Shown here: positions 17,917 through 27,664 of the stretch, piece by piece
Position numbering within the stretch: position 1 is the stretch's first letter
Layout of the letters: each line of letters begins with the position of its first letter
Assembly (NCBI RefSeq): GCF_022549225.1
Contig: NZ_JAKZFD010000003.1
Span: forward strand, 310,001 to 374,000
Length of the DNA stretch: 64,000 bases
From: Pelomonas sp. CA6
GTDB taxonomy: Bacteria > Pseudomonadota > Gammaproteobacteria > Burkholderiales > Burkholderiaceae_C
Direction: 5' to 3'
Program-made: the position numbers and the translations under genes
Notes under the pieces: model-generated
Database searches by the model: none
Seen by the model: only the letters and a program-made list of their open reading frames with translations
Told to the model about the DNA's origin: nothing

Positions 17917-19095
17917 ATGAACCTGCCCGGACTGAACCATCAACTCGGCGAAGACATCGACGCGCTGCGTGACGCGGTGCGCGATTTCGCGCAGGCGGAG
18001 ATCGCGCCGCGGGCCGCCGAGATTGATCGCAGCGACCAGTTCCCGATGGACCTGTGGCGCAAGATGGGCGACCTGGGCGTGCTGGGCATCACCGTGGCCG
18101 AGGAATACGGTGGCGCCAACATGGGCTACCTGGCCCACATGGTCGCGATGGAGGAGATCAGCCGCGCCAGCGCCTCGGTCGGTCTGTCCTATGGCGCGCA
18201 CAGCAATCTGTGCGTGAACCAGATCAAGCGCAACGGCAGCGAGGCCCAGAAGCAGAAGTACCTGCCCAAGCTGATCAGTGGCGAGCATGTGGGCGCGCTG
18301 GCGATGAGCGAGCCGGGCGCCGGCTCCGACGTGGTGAGCATGAAGCTGCGCGCCGAGGACAAGGGCGGCCACTACCTGCTCAACGGCAGCAAGATGTGGA
18401 TCACCAACGGCCCGGACGCCGACACGCTGGTCGTCTATGCCAAGACCGAGCCCGAGCTGGGTGCGCGTGGCATGACCGCCTTCCTGATCGAGAAGGGCAT
18501 GAAGGGCTTCTCCATTGCGCAGAAGCTGGACAAGCTGGGCATGCGCGGCAGCCACACCGGCGAGCTGGTGTTCCAGAACGTCGAGGTGCCGGCCGAGAAC
18601 GTGCTGGGCCAGGTGGGCGGCGGCGTCAAGGTGCTGATGTCGGGCCTGGACTACGAGCGCGCCGTGCTGGCCGCCGGCCCGATCGGCATCATGCAGGCGG
18701 TGATGGACAACGTCGTGCCCTATATCCACGACCGCAAGCAGTTCGGCCAGAGCATCGGCGAGTTCCAGCTCATCCAGGGCAAGGTGGCCGACATGTACAC
18801 CGTGCTGCAGGCGGCGCGCGCCTTCTGCTACACGGTGGGCAAGAACCTGGACATGCTGGGCAGCGACCATGTGCGCCAGGTGCGCAAGGACTGCGCGTCG
18901 GTGATCCTGTGGTGCGCCGAGAAGGCCACCTGGATGGCCGGCGAGGGCATCCAGATCTTCGGCGGCAACGGCTACATCAACGAGTACCCGCTGGGCCGGC
19001 TGTGGCGCGATGCCAAGCTCTACGAGATCGGCGCCGGCACCTCCGAGATCCGCCGCATGCTGATCGGCCGCGAGCTGTTCGCCGAGACGATGTGA
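17917..19095 (+). CDS. liuA: Isovaleryl-CoA dehydrogenase
   Basis: A 392-residue FAD acyl-CoA dehydrogenase that oxidises isovaleryl-CoA to 3-methylcrotonyl-CoA in leucine catabolism and passes electrons to ETF. The family-defining feature is the position of the catalytic glutamate: Glu247 in [12 protein letters not shown], as in isovaleryl-CoA dehydrogenases, whereas most acyl-CoA dehydrogenases place it near the C-terminus. The C-terminal stretch [21 protein letters not shown] and [16 protein letters not shown] is typical; Gly replaces the usual C-terminal Glu. The remaining liu genes (methylcrotonyl-CoA carboxylase and others) are not in the window. A perfect palindrome upstream suggests dedicated repression. 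Confidence 0.93.
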   Translation: MNLPGLNHQLGEDIDALRDAVRDFAQAEIAPRAAEIDRSDQFPMDLWRKMGDLGVLGITVAEEYGGANMGYLAHMVAMEEISRASASVGLSYGAHSNLCVNQIKRNGSEAQKQKYLPKLISGEHVGALAMSEPGAGSDVVSMKLRAEDKGGHYLLNGSKMWITNGPDADTLVVYAKTEPELGARGMTAFLIEKGMKGFSIAQKLDKLGMRGSHTGELVFQNVEVPAENVLGQVGGGVKVLMSGLDYERAVLAAGPIGIMQAVMDNVVPYIHDRKQFGQSIGEFQLIQGKVADMYTVLQAARAFCYTVGKNLDMLGSDHVRQVRKDCASVILWCAEKATWMAGEGIQIFGGNGYINEYPLGRLWRDAKLYEIGAGTSEIRRMLIGRELFAETM

Positions 19096-19307
19096 TGTCC
19101 TCGGCCGTGGCCCAGCCGCAGGAAGCGCGACCCGAGGTGCCCGGGCGCGAGGCCTTGATGCGGGTCACGCACTGGGGCCGGCGGGACGAGCCCGGGATCG
19201 GCCCGCTGTACGCTCCGATGCTTGCGTGGAATGCCGCGTCCCACGGCCTGGCCCTGGGACGCGGAGCACGCCAGCGCACCGCAAGACGGCAATAGGACAA
19301 TGACGGC

Positions 19308-20009
19308 ATGAGCACCTCCCAACTCCAAGACCTGCTGGACAACAACAAACGCTGGGCCGACAAGACCGAGGCCCGCGAGCCCGGTTTCTTCTCCCGGCTG
19401 CTGAACCAGCAGACCCCGCAGTACCTCTGGATTGGCTGCGCTGACAGCCGCGTCCCCGCCAACGAGCTGGTGGACCTGCTGCCCGGCGACCTGTTCGTGC
19501 ACCGCAACGTGGCCAACGTGGTCGTGCATTCGGACCTGAACTGCCTGTCGGTGATGCAGTTCGCGGTGGATCAGCTGAAGGTCAAGCACATCATCATCGT
19601 CGGCCACAGCAGTTGCGGCGGCGTGCGCGCGGCGCTGCAGGACATGCGCGTGGGGCTGGTGGACAACTGGCTGCGTCACGTGCAGGACGTGCGCAACCAC
19701 CACCAGGAATGGCTGGACAGCCTGCCGCAGGACCAGCGCGTCAACGCGCTGTGCGAGCTCAATGTGCTGGAACAGTCGCGCAACGCCTGCCAGACCACGG
19801 TGGTCCAGGACGCCTGGGCGCGCGGCCAGTCGGTGGCCATCCATGGCTGGGTTTACGGCCTGCACAACGGGCTGCTGGAGGACCTGAGCATGACGGTGGC
19901 GCGGCCCGAGGACGTGCAGCCGGCCTTCCAGCGCTCGCTGGCGCTGATCAAGCGCCGCTTCGGGCAGCCGCAGAGCCAGCCCGCGCACGACGCGGTCCCG
20001 ACACGCTGA
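19308..20009 (+). CDS. can: Beta-class carbonic anhydrase
   Basis: A 233-residue beta-carbonic anhydrase that interconverts CO2 and bicarbonate in the cytoplasm. The zinc ligands are all present: Cys44 in CADSR with the Asp46/Arg48 dyad, His100 and Cys103 in HSSCGGV. Length and sequence fit the Can/CynT2 type of proteobacteria. It lies 212 bp after the isovaleryl-CoA dehydrogenase stop and 28 bp before aceK, so it may share a transcript with aceK. Bicarbonate supply for carboxylases of acyl-CoA catabolism would make sense here, but that is inference. Confidence 0.95.
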   Translation: MSTSQLQDLLDNNKRWADKTEAREPGFFSRLLNQQTPQYLWIGCADSRVPANELVDLLPGDLFVHRNVANVVVHSDLNCLSVMQFAVDQLKVKHIIIVGHSSCGGVRAALQDMRVGLVDNWLRHVQDVRNHHQEWLDSLPQDQRVNALCELNVLEQSRNACQTTVVQDAWARGQSVAIHGWVYGLHNGLLEDLSMTVARPEDVQPAFQRSLALIKRRFGQPQSQPAHDAVPTR

Positions 20010-20037
20010 CGCCCACGCCCCGCCGCCAGGAGCCGCC

Positions 20038-21843
20038 ATGTTCCCGCAGAAGCTCACCGACGCCCGCGCCTTCCTGATCGCCAGCGCGCTGCTGGAGGGC
20101 TTCAACAAGCATTACCGGCTCTTTCGCGCCACATCGGCGCAGGCCAAGAAGCGCTTCGAGCAGGCCGACTGGCATGGGCAGCAGCGCGCGCAGCGCGAGC
20201 GCATCGAGTTCTACGACATGCGCGTGGACGAGGCGGTGGCGCTGCTGGAAGAGCGCTTCCAGACCAGTCGTTTGCCGATGGAGGTCTGGCAGCAGGTCAA
20301 GCTGCACTACATCGGGCTGCTGACCAACCACCACCAGCCCGAGCTGGCCGAGACCTTCTTCAACTCGGTCTGCACGCGCATCCTGCACCACAGCTACTTC
20401 CACAACGACTTCATCTTCGTGCGTCCGGCGGTGTCCACCGAGTACATCGAGAACGACGAGCCGGCGGCGCTGCCCACCTACCGCGCCTACTACCCCAGCC
20501 GCGAGACGCTGCGCGACACCATGATGCGCGTCATCTGGAACTTCCAGCTGGAGCGCGAATTCGAGGATCTGGGACGCGACATCGACTGCGTGCTCGGCGC
20601 GGTGCAGCGCGAGCTGGGGCTGTTCCGCTGGCGCACCAACTTCCAGATTCAGGTGCTGTCCAGCCTGTTCTACCGGAACAAGGGCGCCTACGTGGTGGGC
20701 AAGATCATCAACGGCTTCACCGAGACGCCGTTCGCGCTGCCCATCCTGCACAACGAGCAGGGCCTGCTGTACATCGACGCGGCGCTGTTCGGCGAGGACG
20801 ACCTGCTGATGCTGTTCAGCTTCGCGCGCGCCTACTTCATGGTCGACATGGAGGTGCCCAGCGCCTATGTGCAGTTCCTGCGCTCGATGATGCCGCGCAA
20901 ACCGCGCTCGGAGATCTATTCGGCGCTGGGGCTGCAGAAGCAGGGCAAGAACCTGTTCTACCGCGACTTCCTCTATCACCTGCGCCACAGCAGCGACAAG
21001 TTCCGCATCGCCCCCGGCATCAAGGGCATGGTGATGCTGGTCTTCGACCTGCCGTCCTATCCCTTCGTGTTCAAGGTGATCAAGGACTTCTACCCGCCGC
21101 AGAAGGAAACCACGCGCGAGCTGATCCAGGGCAAGTACCTGCTGGTCAAGACCCACGACCGGGTCGGGCGCATGGCCGACACGCTGGAGTACACGCGCGT
21201 GGCCTTTCCGCGCCACCGCTTCGAGGACGAGCTGATCGCCGAGCTGAAGCATTTCTGCCCCAGCCTGATCGAGGAAAACGGCGACGACCTGGTCATCAAG
21301 CACCTCTACATCGAGCGCCGCATGGTGCCGCTGAACATCTACCTGCAGGAGGCCACGCCGGCCCAGCTGGAGCATGCGGTGGTCGAGTACGGCAACGCGA
21401 TCAAGGACATGCTGGCGGCCAATATCTTCCCCGGCGACATGCTGTGGAAGAACTTCGGCGTCACCCGCCACGGCAAGGTCGTGTTCTACGACTACGACGA
21501 GATCGAGTACATGACGGACTGCAACTTCCGTCGCGTGCCGCCGCCGCGCAACGAGGAGGACGAGATGTCTGGCGAGATCTGGTACCAGGTCGGCCCGCGC
21601 GACGTCTTCCCCGAGACCTTCGGCCCCTTCCTGCTGGGCCATCCCGGGGTGCGCGAGGTCTTCATGAAGCACCATGCCGAGCTGCTGGACGCCGCCTTCT
21701 GGCAGGCGCACAAGGAGCGCATCCAGTCCGGCCATGTGCACGACGTGTTCCCCTACGACCCGCACAAGCGGTTCTATGTCAAGTCCGCCGCCCCGGTGGC
21801 CCAGGCGCCCGAGCCCGAGCACCGCGAGTTGCCCATCCAGTAA
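20038..21843 (+). CDS. aceK: Isocitrate dehydrogenase kinase/phosphatase
   Basis: A 601-residue bifunctional enzyme that phosphorylates and dephosphorylates isocitrate dehydrogenase, sending isocitrate to the TCA cycle or the glyoxylate shunt. It contains the AceK-type ATP-binding loop APGIKGMVM (about 324-332), the kinase-like core [14 protein letters not shown], and the [10 protein letters not shown] metal/phosphatase segment. Length matches the family. It is separated from aceA/aceB, which are not in the window, and instead sits between carbonic anhydrase and a thiolase. That fits a region devoted to acetyl-CoA-generating catabolism. RBS AGGAGCC lies just before the ATG. Confidence 0.96.
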   Translation: MFPQKLTDARAFLIASALLEGFNKHYRLFRATSAQAKKRFEQADWHGQQRAQRERIEFYDMRVDEAVALLEERFQTSRLPMEVWQQVKLHYIGLLTNHHQPELAETFFNSVCTRILHHSYFHNDFIFVRPAVSTEYIENDEPAALPTYRAYYPSRETLRDTMMRVIWNFQLEREFEDLGRDIDCVLGAVQRELGLFRWRTNFQIQVLSSLFYRNKGAYVVGKIINGFTETPFALPILHNEQGLLYIDAALFGEDDLLMLFSFARAYFMVDMEVPSAYVQFLRSMMPRKPRSEIYSALGLQKQGKNLFYRDFLYHLRHSSDKFRIAPGIKGMVMLVFDLPSYPFVFKVIKDFYPPQKETTRELIQGKYLLVKTHDRVGRMADTLEYTRVAFPRHRFEDELIAELKHFCPSLIEENGDDLVIKHLYIERRMVPLNIYLQEATPAQLEHAVVEYGNAIKDMLAANIFPGDMLWKNFGVTRHGKVVFYDYDEIEYMTDCNFRRVPPPRNEEDEMSGEIWYQVGPRDVFPETFGPFLLGHPGVREVFMKHHAELLDAAFWQAHKERIQSGHVHDVFPYDPHKRFYVKSAAPVAQAPEPEHRELPIQ

Positions 21844-21870
21844 CCCCCGACACCACCCAAGGAGCTGTCC

Positions 21871-23049
21871 ATGTCCGATTCCATCGTCATCGTCTCCGCT
21901 GCCCGCACGCCCATAGGCGGCCTGCTGGGCGACTTCGCCAACCTCGCGGCCTGGGAGCTGGGTGCGGTGGCCATCAAGGCCGCGGTGGAGCGCGCCGGCG
22001 TGCCCGGCGACGCCATCCAGGAAGCCTTCATGGGCAACTGCCTGATGGCCGGCCAGGGCCAGGCCCCGGCGCGCCAGGCGGTGCTCAAGGCCGGCCTGCC
22101 GCAGTCGGTCGGCGCCGTCACCCTGTCCAAGATGTGCGGAGCCGGTATGCGCGCCGTGATGTTCGCCCACGACACGCTGAAGGCCGAGAGCGCCGACATC
22201 CTGATCGCCGGCGGCATGGAGTCCATGACCAATGCCCCGCACCTGATGTTCGCGCGCAAGGGCGTGAAGTACGGCGCCACGCAGATGTACGACCACATGG
22301 CGCTGGACGGCCTGGAAGACGCCTATGAGCGCGGCAAGGCCATGGGCGTGTTCGCCGAGCAGTGCGTGGCCAAGTACAGCTTCAGCCGCGAGGCCCAGGA
22401 CCAGTTCGCGATCGCCTCCACCGAGCGCGCCAAGCGCGCCAACGAGGACGGCAGCTTCGCCTGGGAGATCGCCCCGGTGACGCTGGCCGGCAAGGGCGGC
22501 GAGCTGCAGGTCGGCAAGGATGAGCAACCCTTCAAGGCCAAGCTGGACAAGATCCCCGGCCTCAAGCCCGCGTTCAAGAAGGACGGCAGCATCACCGCCG
22601 CGACCTCGTCCAGCATCTCCGATGGCGCCGCCGCGCTGGTGCTGATGCGCGAGAGCACCGCCGCCAAGCTGGGCGTCACGCCGGTGGCGCGCATCGTCGG
22701 CACCGCGGTGCATGCGAACGCGCCGGAGTGGTTCACCACCGCGCCGGTGGGCGCGATCCAGAAGCTGCTGGCCAAGAACGGCTGGGACGCCAAGAGCGTG
22801 GACCTGTGGGAGGTCAACGAGGCCTTCGCGGCCGTGACCATGGCGGCGATGGCCGAGTTCAAGCTGCCGCACGAGATCGTCAACGTCAACGGCGGCGCCG
22901 TCGCGCTGGGCCACCCGATCGGCGCCTCCGGCGCGCGCATCCTCGTCACGCTGCTGGGCGCGCTGAAGCACCGCGGCCTCAAGCGCGGCGTCGCGTCGCT
23001 GTGCATCGGCGGCGGCGAGGCGACCGCGGTGGGCGTGGAGCTGATCTGA
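21871..23049 (+). CDS. Acetyl-CoA C-acetyltransferase (thiolase II)
   Basis: A 392-residue biosynthetic/degradative thiolase that condenses two acetyl-CoA or cleaves acetoacetyl-CoA. The active-site residues are visible: nucleophile Cys89 in LSKMCGAGM, His348 in GHPIGASG and Cys378 in CIGGGEA. It could serve leucine/ketone-body degradation (last step after HMG-CoA lyase), fatty-acid oxidation, or PHB synthesis as a PhaA-like enzyme; no phaB or phaC is adjacent. A clear AAGGAG precedes the ATG. The next gene, an SDR, starts 37 bp downstream. Confidence 0.93.
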   Translation: MSDSIVIVSAARTPIGGLLGDFANLAAWELGAVAIKAAVERAGVPGDAIQEAFMGNCLMAGQGQAPARQAVLKAGLPQSVGAVTLSKMCGAGMRAVMFAHDTLKAESADILIAGGMESMTNAPHLMFARKGVKYGATQMYDHMALDGLEDAYERGKAMGVFAEQCVAKYSFSREAQDQFAIASTERAKRANEDGSFAWEIAPVTLAGKGGELQVGKDEQPFKAKLDKIPGLKPAFKKDGSITAATSSSISDGAAALVLMRESTAAKLGVTPVARIVGTAVHANAPEWFTTAPVGAIQKLLAKNGWDAKSVDLWEVNEAFAAVTMAAMAEFKLPHEIVNVNGGAVALGHPIGASGARILVTLLGALKHRGLKRGVASLCIGGGEATAVGVELI

Positions 23050-23086
23050 TGAGCCAGCCGCAGCGACGCCCGGGAGTGCGCTAGGC

Positions 23087-23755
<669 letters not shown>

Positions 23756-23815
23756 CCACGGCGCGCCGCGCACGCCCTGGCGGCCGCCCATCCTTCTGAT
23801 TCCCTGGACTCCACC

Positions 23816-24946
23816 ATGCTTCTTTCCGACGACCACCGCGCCGTGCAGGATGCCGTGCGCGCCTATGTGCAAGACCAGATCGCGCCCAAGGCGGCCGAAT
23901 GGGACAAGACCCACCACTTCCCGGCCGCCGAGCTGAAGGGCCTGGCGGCTCTGGGCTGCTACGGGGTCGCCGTGCCCACCGAATACGACGGCGCGGGCCT
24001 GGACTACCTGGCGCTGGCCATCATCCTGGAGGAGGTCGCGGCCGGCGACGGCGCCACCTCCACCGTGGTCAGCGTCAACAACTGCCCCGTGTGCTCCATC
24101 CTGATGGCCTTCGGCAACGAGGCGCAGAAGGAACAGTTCCTGAAGCCACTGGCGCGCGGCGACATGCTGGGCGCCTTCTGCCTGACCGAGCCGCACGTGG
24201 GCTCGGAGGCTGGCGGGCTGAAGACCACCGCGGTGCGTGACGGCGACGACTACGTGCTCAACGGCGTCAAGCAGTTCATCACCAGCGGCAAGAACGGCGA
24301 CGTGGCCATCGTGATGGCGGTCACCGACAAGGCCGCCGGCAAGAAGGGCATCAGCGCCTTCCTGGTCCCCACGCGCACGCCCGGCTACACCGTGGCGCGT
24401 ATCGAAGACAAGATGGGCCAGCATGCCAGCGACACCGCGCAGATCCTGTTCGAGAACTGCCGCGTGCCCGCCGCCAACCGGCTGGGCGACGAAGGGCAGG
24501 GGCTGAAGATCGCGCTGTCGGGCCTGGAGGGCGGCCGCATCGGCATCGCCAGCCAGAGCGTGGGCATGGCGCGCGCCGCCTTCGAGGCCGCGCTCAAGTA
24601 CAGCAAGGAGCGCGTCGCCTTCGGCGTGCCCATCTTCGAGCACCAGGCCATGCAGCACAAGCTGGCCGAGATGGCGACCCAGATCGAGGCCGCGCGCCAG
24701 CTGATCTGGCATGCCGCCAGCCTGAAGGACGCCGGACTGCCCTGCCTGAAGGAAGCGGCGATGGCCAAGCTCTTCGCCAGCGAAATGGCCGAGAAGGTCT
24801 GCTCCGCGGCGATCCAGATCCACGGCGGCTACGGCTATGTCTCGGACTTCCCGGTGGAGCGCATCTACCGCGACGTGCGCGTGACGCAGATCTACGAAGG
24901 CACCTCCGAGGTGCAGAAGATCCTGATCGGCCGCGCGCTGGTCTGA
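23816..24946 (+). CDS. Acyl-CoA dehydrogenase (short/branched-chain type)
   Basis: A 376-residue FAD enzyme introducing a 2,3 double bond into acyl-CoA. The catalytic base is in the standard place, Glu361 in IYEGTSEVQ, unlike the isovaleryl enzyme upstream. Other hallmarks are [24 protein letters not shown] and [23 protein letters not shown]. Closest in style to short-chain (butyryl) or short/branched-chain dehydrogenases; chain length cannot be read. It ends the plus-strand catabolic run and converges with the ZIP gene (24 nt between stops). Confidence 0.92.
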   Translation: MLLSDDHRAVQDAVRAYVQDQIAPKAAEWDKTHHFPAAELKGLAALGCYGVAVPTEYDGAGLDYLALAIILEEVAAGDGATSTVVSVNNCPVCSILMAFGNEAQKEQFLKPLARGDMLGAFCLTEPHVGSEAGGLKTTAVRDGDDYVLNGVKQFITSGKNGDVAIVMAVTDKAAGKKGISAFLVPTRTPGYTVARIEDKMGQHASDTAQILFENCRVPAANRLGDEGQGLKIALSGLEGGRIGIASQSVGMARAAFEAALKYSKERVAFGVPIFEHQAMQHKLAEMATQIEAARQLIWHAASLKDAGLPCLKEAAMAKLFASEMAEKVCSAAIQIHGGYGYVSDFPVERIYRDVRVTQIYEGTSEVQKILIGRALV

Positions 24947-24970
24947 TCCAGGCCGCGGCGCCGGGTGCCT

Positions 24971-25873
24971 TCAGCCCAGCGCCGTGTCCAGCACCATCAT
25001 CAGCGCAAAGCCCAGCATCAGGCCCTGGGTGGCCCAGCGCTCGTGGCCCTGGCGGTGCGACTCGGGGATGATCTCGTGGCTGATCACGAACAGCATCGCC
25101 CCCGCCGCGAAGCCCAGGCCCCAGGGCAGCAGCGCGGGCCATTGCGACACCACGCCGACACCCAGCAGCGCGCCCAGCGGTTCGACCAGACCCGAGGCCA
25201 TGCCCAGTGCCATCGCGGGCGCGCGCGCATAGCCCACCGCCATCAGCGCCGCGGCGATCACGAAGCCCTCCGGCAGATCCTGGATCGCGATGGCCAGGCT
25301 CAGGCGGCTGGCGCTTGGCGTGTCGCCGCCGGCGAAGGCCACGCCCATCGCCAGCCCCTCGGGCAGGTTGTGCAGCGTGACCGCCATCGCGAACAGCAGC
25401 GCGCGCCGCGAGCGCCGTGCCTGGCCCGCGCAGGCGCGGCCTTCGCGGCCCTTGATGAAATGCTCGTGCGGCAGCCAGCGGTCCAGCGCCATCAAGGCCC
25501 AGGCGCCCAGCAGCAGCGCGAGCGCCAGCTGCAGCGCCGCGGAACCGGCGCCGCTGGCGGTCCGCGCCGCGGCCAGTCCGGGAAGAATCAGCGAGAAGGA
25601 GCAGGCGGCCAGCATCACGCCGGCGCCGAAGCCGGTCAGCGCGTCCTGCACGCGCGCCGGGAGCTGGCGCGTGCCCAGCGCGGGCAGGGTGCCCAGCGCC
25701 GTCGCGGCCGCGGCGATCAGACCGGCCAGCAAGGCCTGCCCCAGGCGCGCGTCGTGGGTCGAGGCCAGCGCCTGCCAGGCCTCGCCGGCCAGCAGGCCCA
25801 GGCCGGCCGCCAGGATCAGCCCGCCCAGCAGCAGGCGGAGATGGCGGAGTGCGGGCGCGGTGGCGGAAAGCAT
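24971..25873 (-). CDS. ZIP-family metal transporter (GufA/ZupT-like)
   Basis: A 300-residue inner-membrane divalent-metal importer with eight predicted helices. The metal-binding signatures are HNLPEG in helix IV and QDLPEG in helix V, with a further HEIIPES, matching the GufA subfamily; a His/Gln difference in the second site is visible. ZIP proteins import Zn, Fe or Mn. ATG 25873 is chosen because it starts the first hydrophobic helix; the open frame runs further upstream through a structured leader. That leader holds a Fur-like box and an intrinsic terminator, which points to iron-linked control. Confidence 0.87.
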   Translation of the reverse strand: MLSATAPALRHLRLLLGGLILAAGLGLLAGEAWQALASTHDARLGQALLAGLIAAAATALGTLPALGTRQLPARVQDALTGFGAGVMLAACSFSLILPGLAAARTASGAGSAALQLALALLLGAWALMALDRWLPHEHFIKGREGRACAGQARRSRRALLFAMAVTLHNLPEGLAMGVAFAGGDTPSASRLSLAIAIQDLPEGFVIAAALMAVGYARAPAMALGMASGLVEPLGALLGVGVVSQWPALLPWGLGFAAGAMLFVISHEIIPESHRQGHERWATQGLMLGFALMMVLDTALG

Positions 25874-25902
25874 GGGCGAGGATGGGCCGTGAAGTCCTTG
25901 GG

Positions 25903-26040
25903 CAAAAAGAGGGGGCGGACCGTCAGCTTGTGTTGCGCCAACCCGATCACGGACCGCCCCCGGCAGAGCATGGGCTGCTTCTCCCTCCCCAGGGGGCCGG
26001 ACCGGCCACACCTCTCCAGCTCGCAGCGTTCTTGTCGTTT
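25903..26040 (-). ncRNA. Candidate Fur-controlled small RNA or terminating leader upstream of the ZIP gene
   Basis: Reading the minus strand, a TATATT -10 (26052-26047) would start RNA near 26040. About 100 nt later come 13-bp arms with one mismatch (25949-25961 and 25911-25923) followed by CTCTTTTTG (T-run at 25908-25904), an intrinsic terminator. The loop holds a smaller GTTG-GCG-CAAC hairpin. The ZIP start lies only 30 nt beyond. The product is either a free sRNA of about 138 nt, or a conditional terminator controlling the ZIP gene. A Fur box sits on the promoter. Confidence 0.5.
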
Positions 26041-26051
26041 GTTGGGAATAT

Positions 26052-26072
26052 AAATGAGAATCAATCTCAAAT
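26052..26072 (-). promoter_or_regulatory. Fur-like box overlapping a minus-strand promoter
   Basis: The 15-base core TGAGAATCAATCTCA (26055-26069) is a 7-1-7 inverted repeat with one mismatch and agrees with 11 of 14 informative positions of the TGATAATNATTATCA Fur core. It covers the spacer just upstream of the TATATT -10 box, a position where iron-bound Fur would block transcription toward the ZIP gene. The -35 (TTCATT) is weak. Confidence 0.6.
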
Positions 26073-26119
26073 GAAATGACCGACAAACCCGAGGGGCAAG
26101 GCGTGCGCCTCGTCTGGGT

Positions 26120-27532
26120 TCAGCGTGGAGGGGGCTCGGGCGTCGCCAGCCGGGCCGGATCCAGCAGGGTCTGCAGTTCCTCGCGCGACAGCGGCGTCAT
26201 CTCGGCGGCCACGTCCAGGATGGGGCGGCCCTGCGCATAGGCGGCCTTGGCGATCTCGGCGGCGCGCAGATAACCGATGCGCGCATTCAGCGCCGTCACC
26301 AGGATGGGGTTGCGCGCCAGTGCGCGCTGCAGCGCCTCGTCGTTGACGCGAAAGCCGCGCAGCGCCTGCTCGTCCAGCGAGCGGCAGGCGCGCGCGAGCC
26401 AGGCGGTGGCATCGAGCAGATTGGTGGCCACCAGCGGCAGCATCACGTTGAGCTGGAAATTACCGGACTGGCCGGCCACAGTGATCGCCGTGTCCCAACC
26501 GATGACCTGGGCGCAGGCCATGGCCACCGCCTCGGGCACCACCGGGTTCACCTTGCCCGGCATGATGCTGGAGCCGGGTTGCAGCGCAGGCAGCGTGATC
26601 TCGGCCAGGCCGGCCAGCGGGCCGGAGTTCATCCAGCGCAGGTCGTTGGCGATCTTCATCAGCGTCACGGCCAGCGCCTTCAGCGCGCCGGACAACGCCA
26701 CCGCGGTGTCCACGCTGGACAGCGCGGCGAAGAAGTCCGGCGCCGGGCGCAGCGACAGCCCGCTGAGCTGGGACAGCTCGACGGCAAAGCGCTCGGCAAA
26801 GCCCGCCGGCGCGTTGACGCCGGTGCCCACCGCGGTGCCGCCCTGGGCCAGTGCGCTCAGCGGGCCGTTCAGCAGGTCCTGCAATTGCTCGCGCCGGGCG
26901 CGCAGCTGGGCCGCCCAGCCGCCCAGCTCCTGGCCCAGGCGCAGCGGCATGGCATCCATCAGATGGGTGCGGCCCGTCTTCAGGTGATGGCCAGCGTCGG
27001 CCATGCGCGTGGCCAGCGTGGCCTGCAGCGCATCCAGCGCCGGCAGCAGCTCCTCGTGCAGCGCCAGCGCCGCGCTCAGGTGCAGCACGGTGGGGATGCT
27101 GTCGTTGCTGCTCTGGCTGGCGTTGACATGGTCGTTGGGGCTGATTTCGCGCCCGCCAAGCTGCTGCGAGGCCAGCCGGGCGAGCACCTCGTTGGCGTTC
27201 ATGTTGCTGCTGGTGCCCGAGCCGGTCTGGCAGACGTCGATCGGAAAATGCGCCATCAGCCCCGGCGATTCGCTCAGGCCGATCGCGCATTGGGCGATGG
27301 CCTCGGCCACCTCGCCCGGTAGCTGTCCCAGCGCCGCGTTGGCGCGCGCGGCGGCGGCCTTCTGCAGCAGCAGCGCCTCGACGAAGGCGCGCGGCAGGGG
27401 GCGCTGCGCAATACCGAAGTTCTGCACCGCGCGCTGGGTCTGCGCGCCGTACAGCGCGTCGCCGGGCACGGCGACCTCGCCCATGCTGTCGCGCTCGACG
27501 CGGGTGGCGGAAGAAGGGTGGGGGGTGTTCAT
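26120..27532 (-). CDS. fumC: Class II fumarate hydratase
   Basis: A 470-residue oxygen-stable fumarase of the fumarase/aspartase superfamily, hydrating fumarate to malate. It carries the superfamily signature GSSIMPGKVN (320-329) with the mobile-loop serines, the catalytic region TGRTHLMDA (His190) and GSGTSSNMNANEV. The fumarase-type N-terminus (RVERDSMGEVAVP, ALYGAQTQRAVQNF) separates it from aspartase and argininosuccinate lyase. ATG 27532 is used; an open extension upstream has no family match. It stands alone between the ZIP and indolepyruvate oxidoreductase genes, all on the minus strand. FumC is often induced by oxidative stress or low iron in other bacteria, which would fit the Fur-marked neighbour, but no site is seen here. 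Confidence 0.94.
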   Translation of the reverse strand: MNTPHPSSATRVERDSMGEVAVPGDALYGAQTQRAVQNFGIAQRPLPRAFVEALLLQKAAAARANAALGQLPGEVAEAIAQCAIGLSESPGLMAHFPIDVCQTGSGTSSNMNANEVLARLASQQLGGREISPNDHVNASQSSNDSIPTVLHLSAALALHEELLPALDALQATLATRMADAGHHLKTGRTHLMDAMPLRLGQELGGWAAQLRARREQLQDLLNGPLSALAQGGTAVGTGVNAPAGFAERFAVELSQLSGLSLRPAPDFFAALSSVDTAVALSGALKALAVTLMKIANDLRWMNSGPLAGLAEITLPALQPGSSIMPGKVNPVVPEAVAMACAQVIGWDTAITVAGQSGNFQLNVMLPLVATNLLDATAWLARACRSLDEQALRGFRVNDEALQRALARNPILVTALNARIGYLRAAEIAKAAYAQGRPILDVAAEMTPLSREELQTLLDPARLATPEPPPR

Positions 27533-27664
27533 CGCGGCTCCCTGTGGGTCTGGACCGGGCAGCACCGGGCCGCCCTGGGCCATCTTGGAGCAAGCCGCTT
27601 GCCGCAGACAAGCCCAGGGCCATGTGCGCTGTGCGCCATGGCCCTGGGCGCCCCGCCCGGGTCG

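Noticed and set aside
19095-19295. A 66-codon frame starting in the isovaleryl-CoA dehydrogenase stop (TGATG)
   Set aside because: The overlap hints at coupling, but there is no SD, composition is Ala/Arg/Gly-biased and no motif is seen. It could be reconsidered if conserved in relatives.
23760-23815. Possible promoter or operator between the SDR gene and the acyl-CoA dehydrogenase
   Set aside because: No copy of the isovaleryl-CoA dehydrogenase palindrome and no -35/-10 pair could be found in this short gap.
25816-26070. An 84-codon minus-strand frame through the ZIP leader
   Set aside because: It begins inside the Fur-like box and before the predicted start of transcription, runs through the terminator hairpin, and overlaps the ZIP gene in another frame. 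Best explained as leader sequence.
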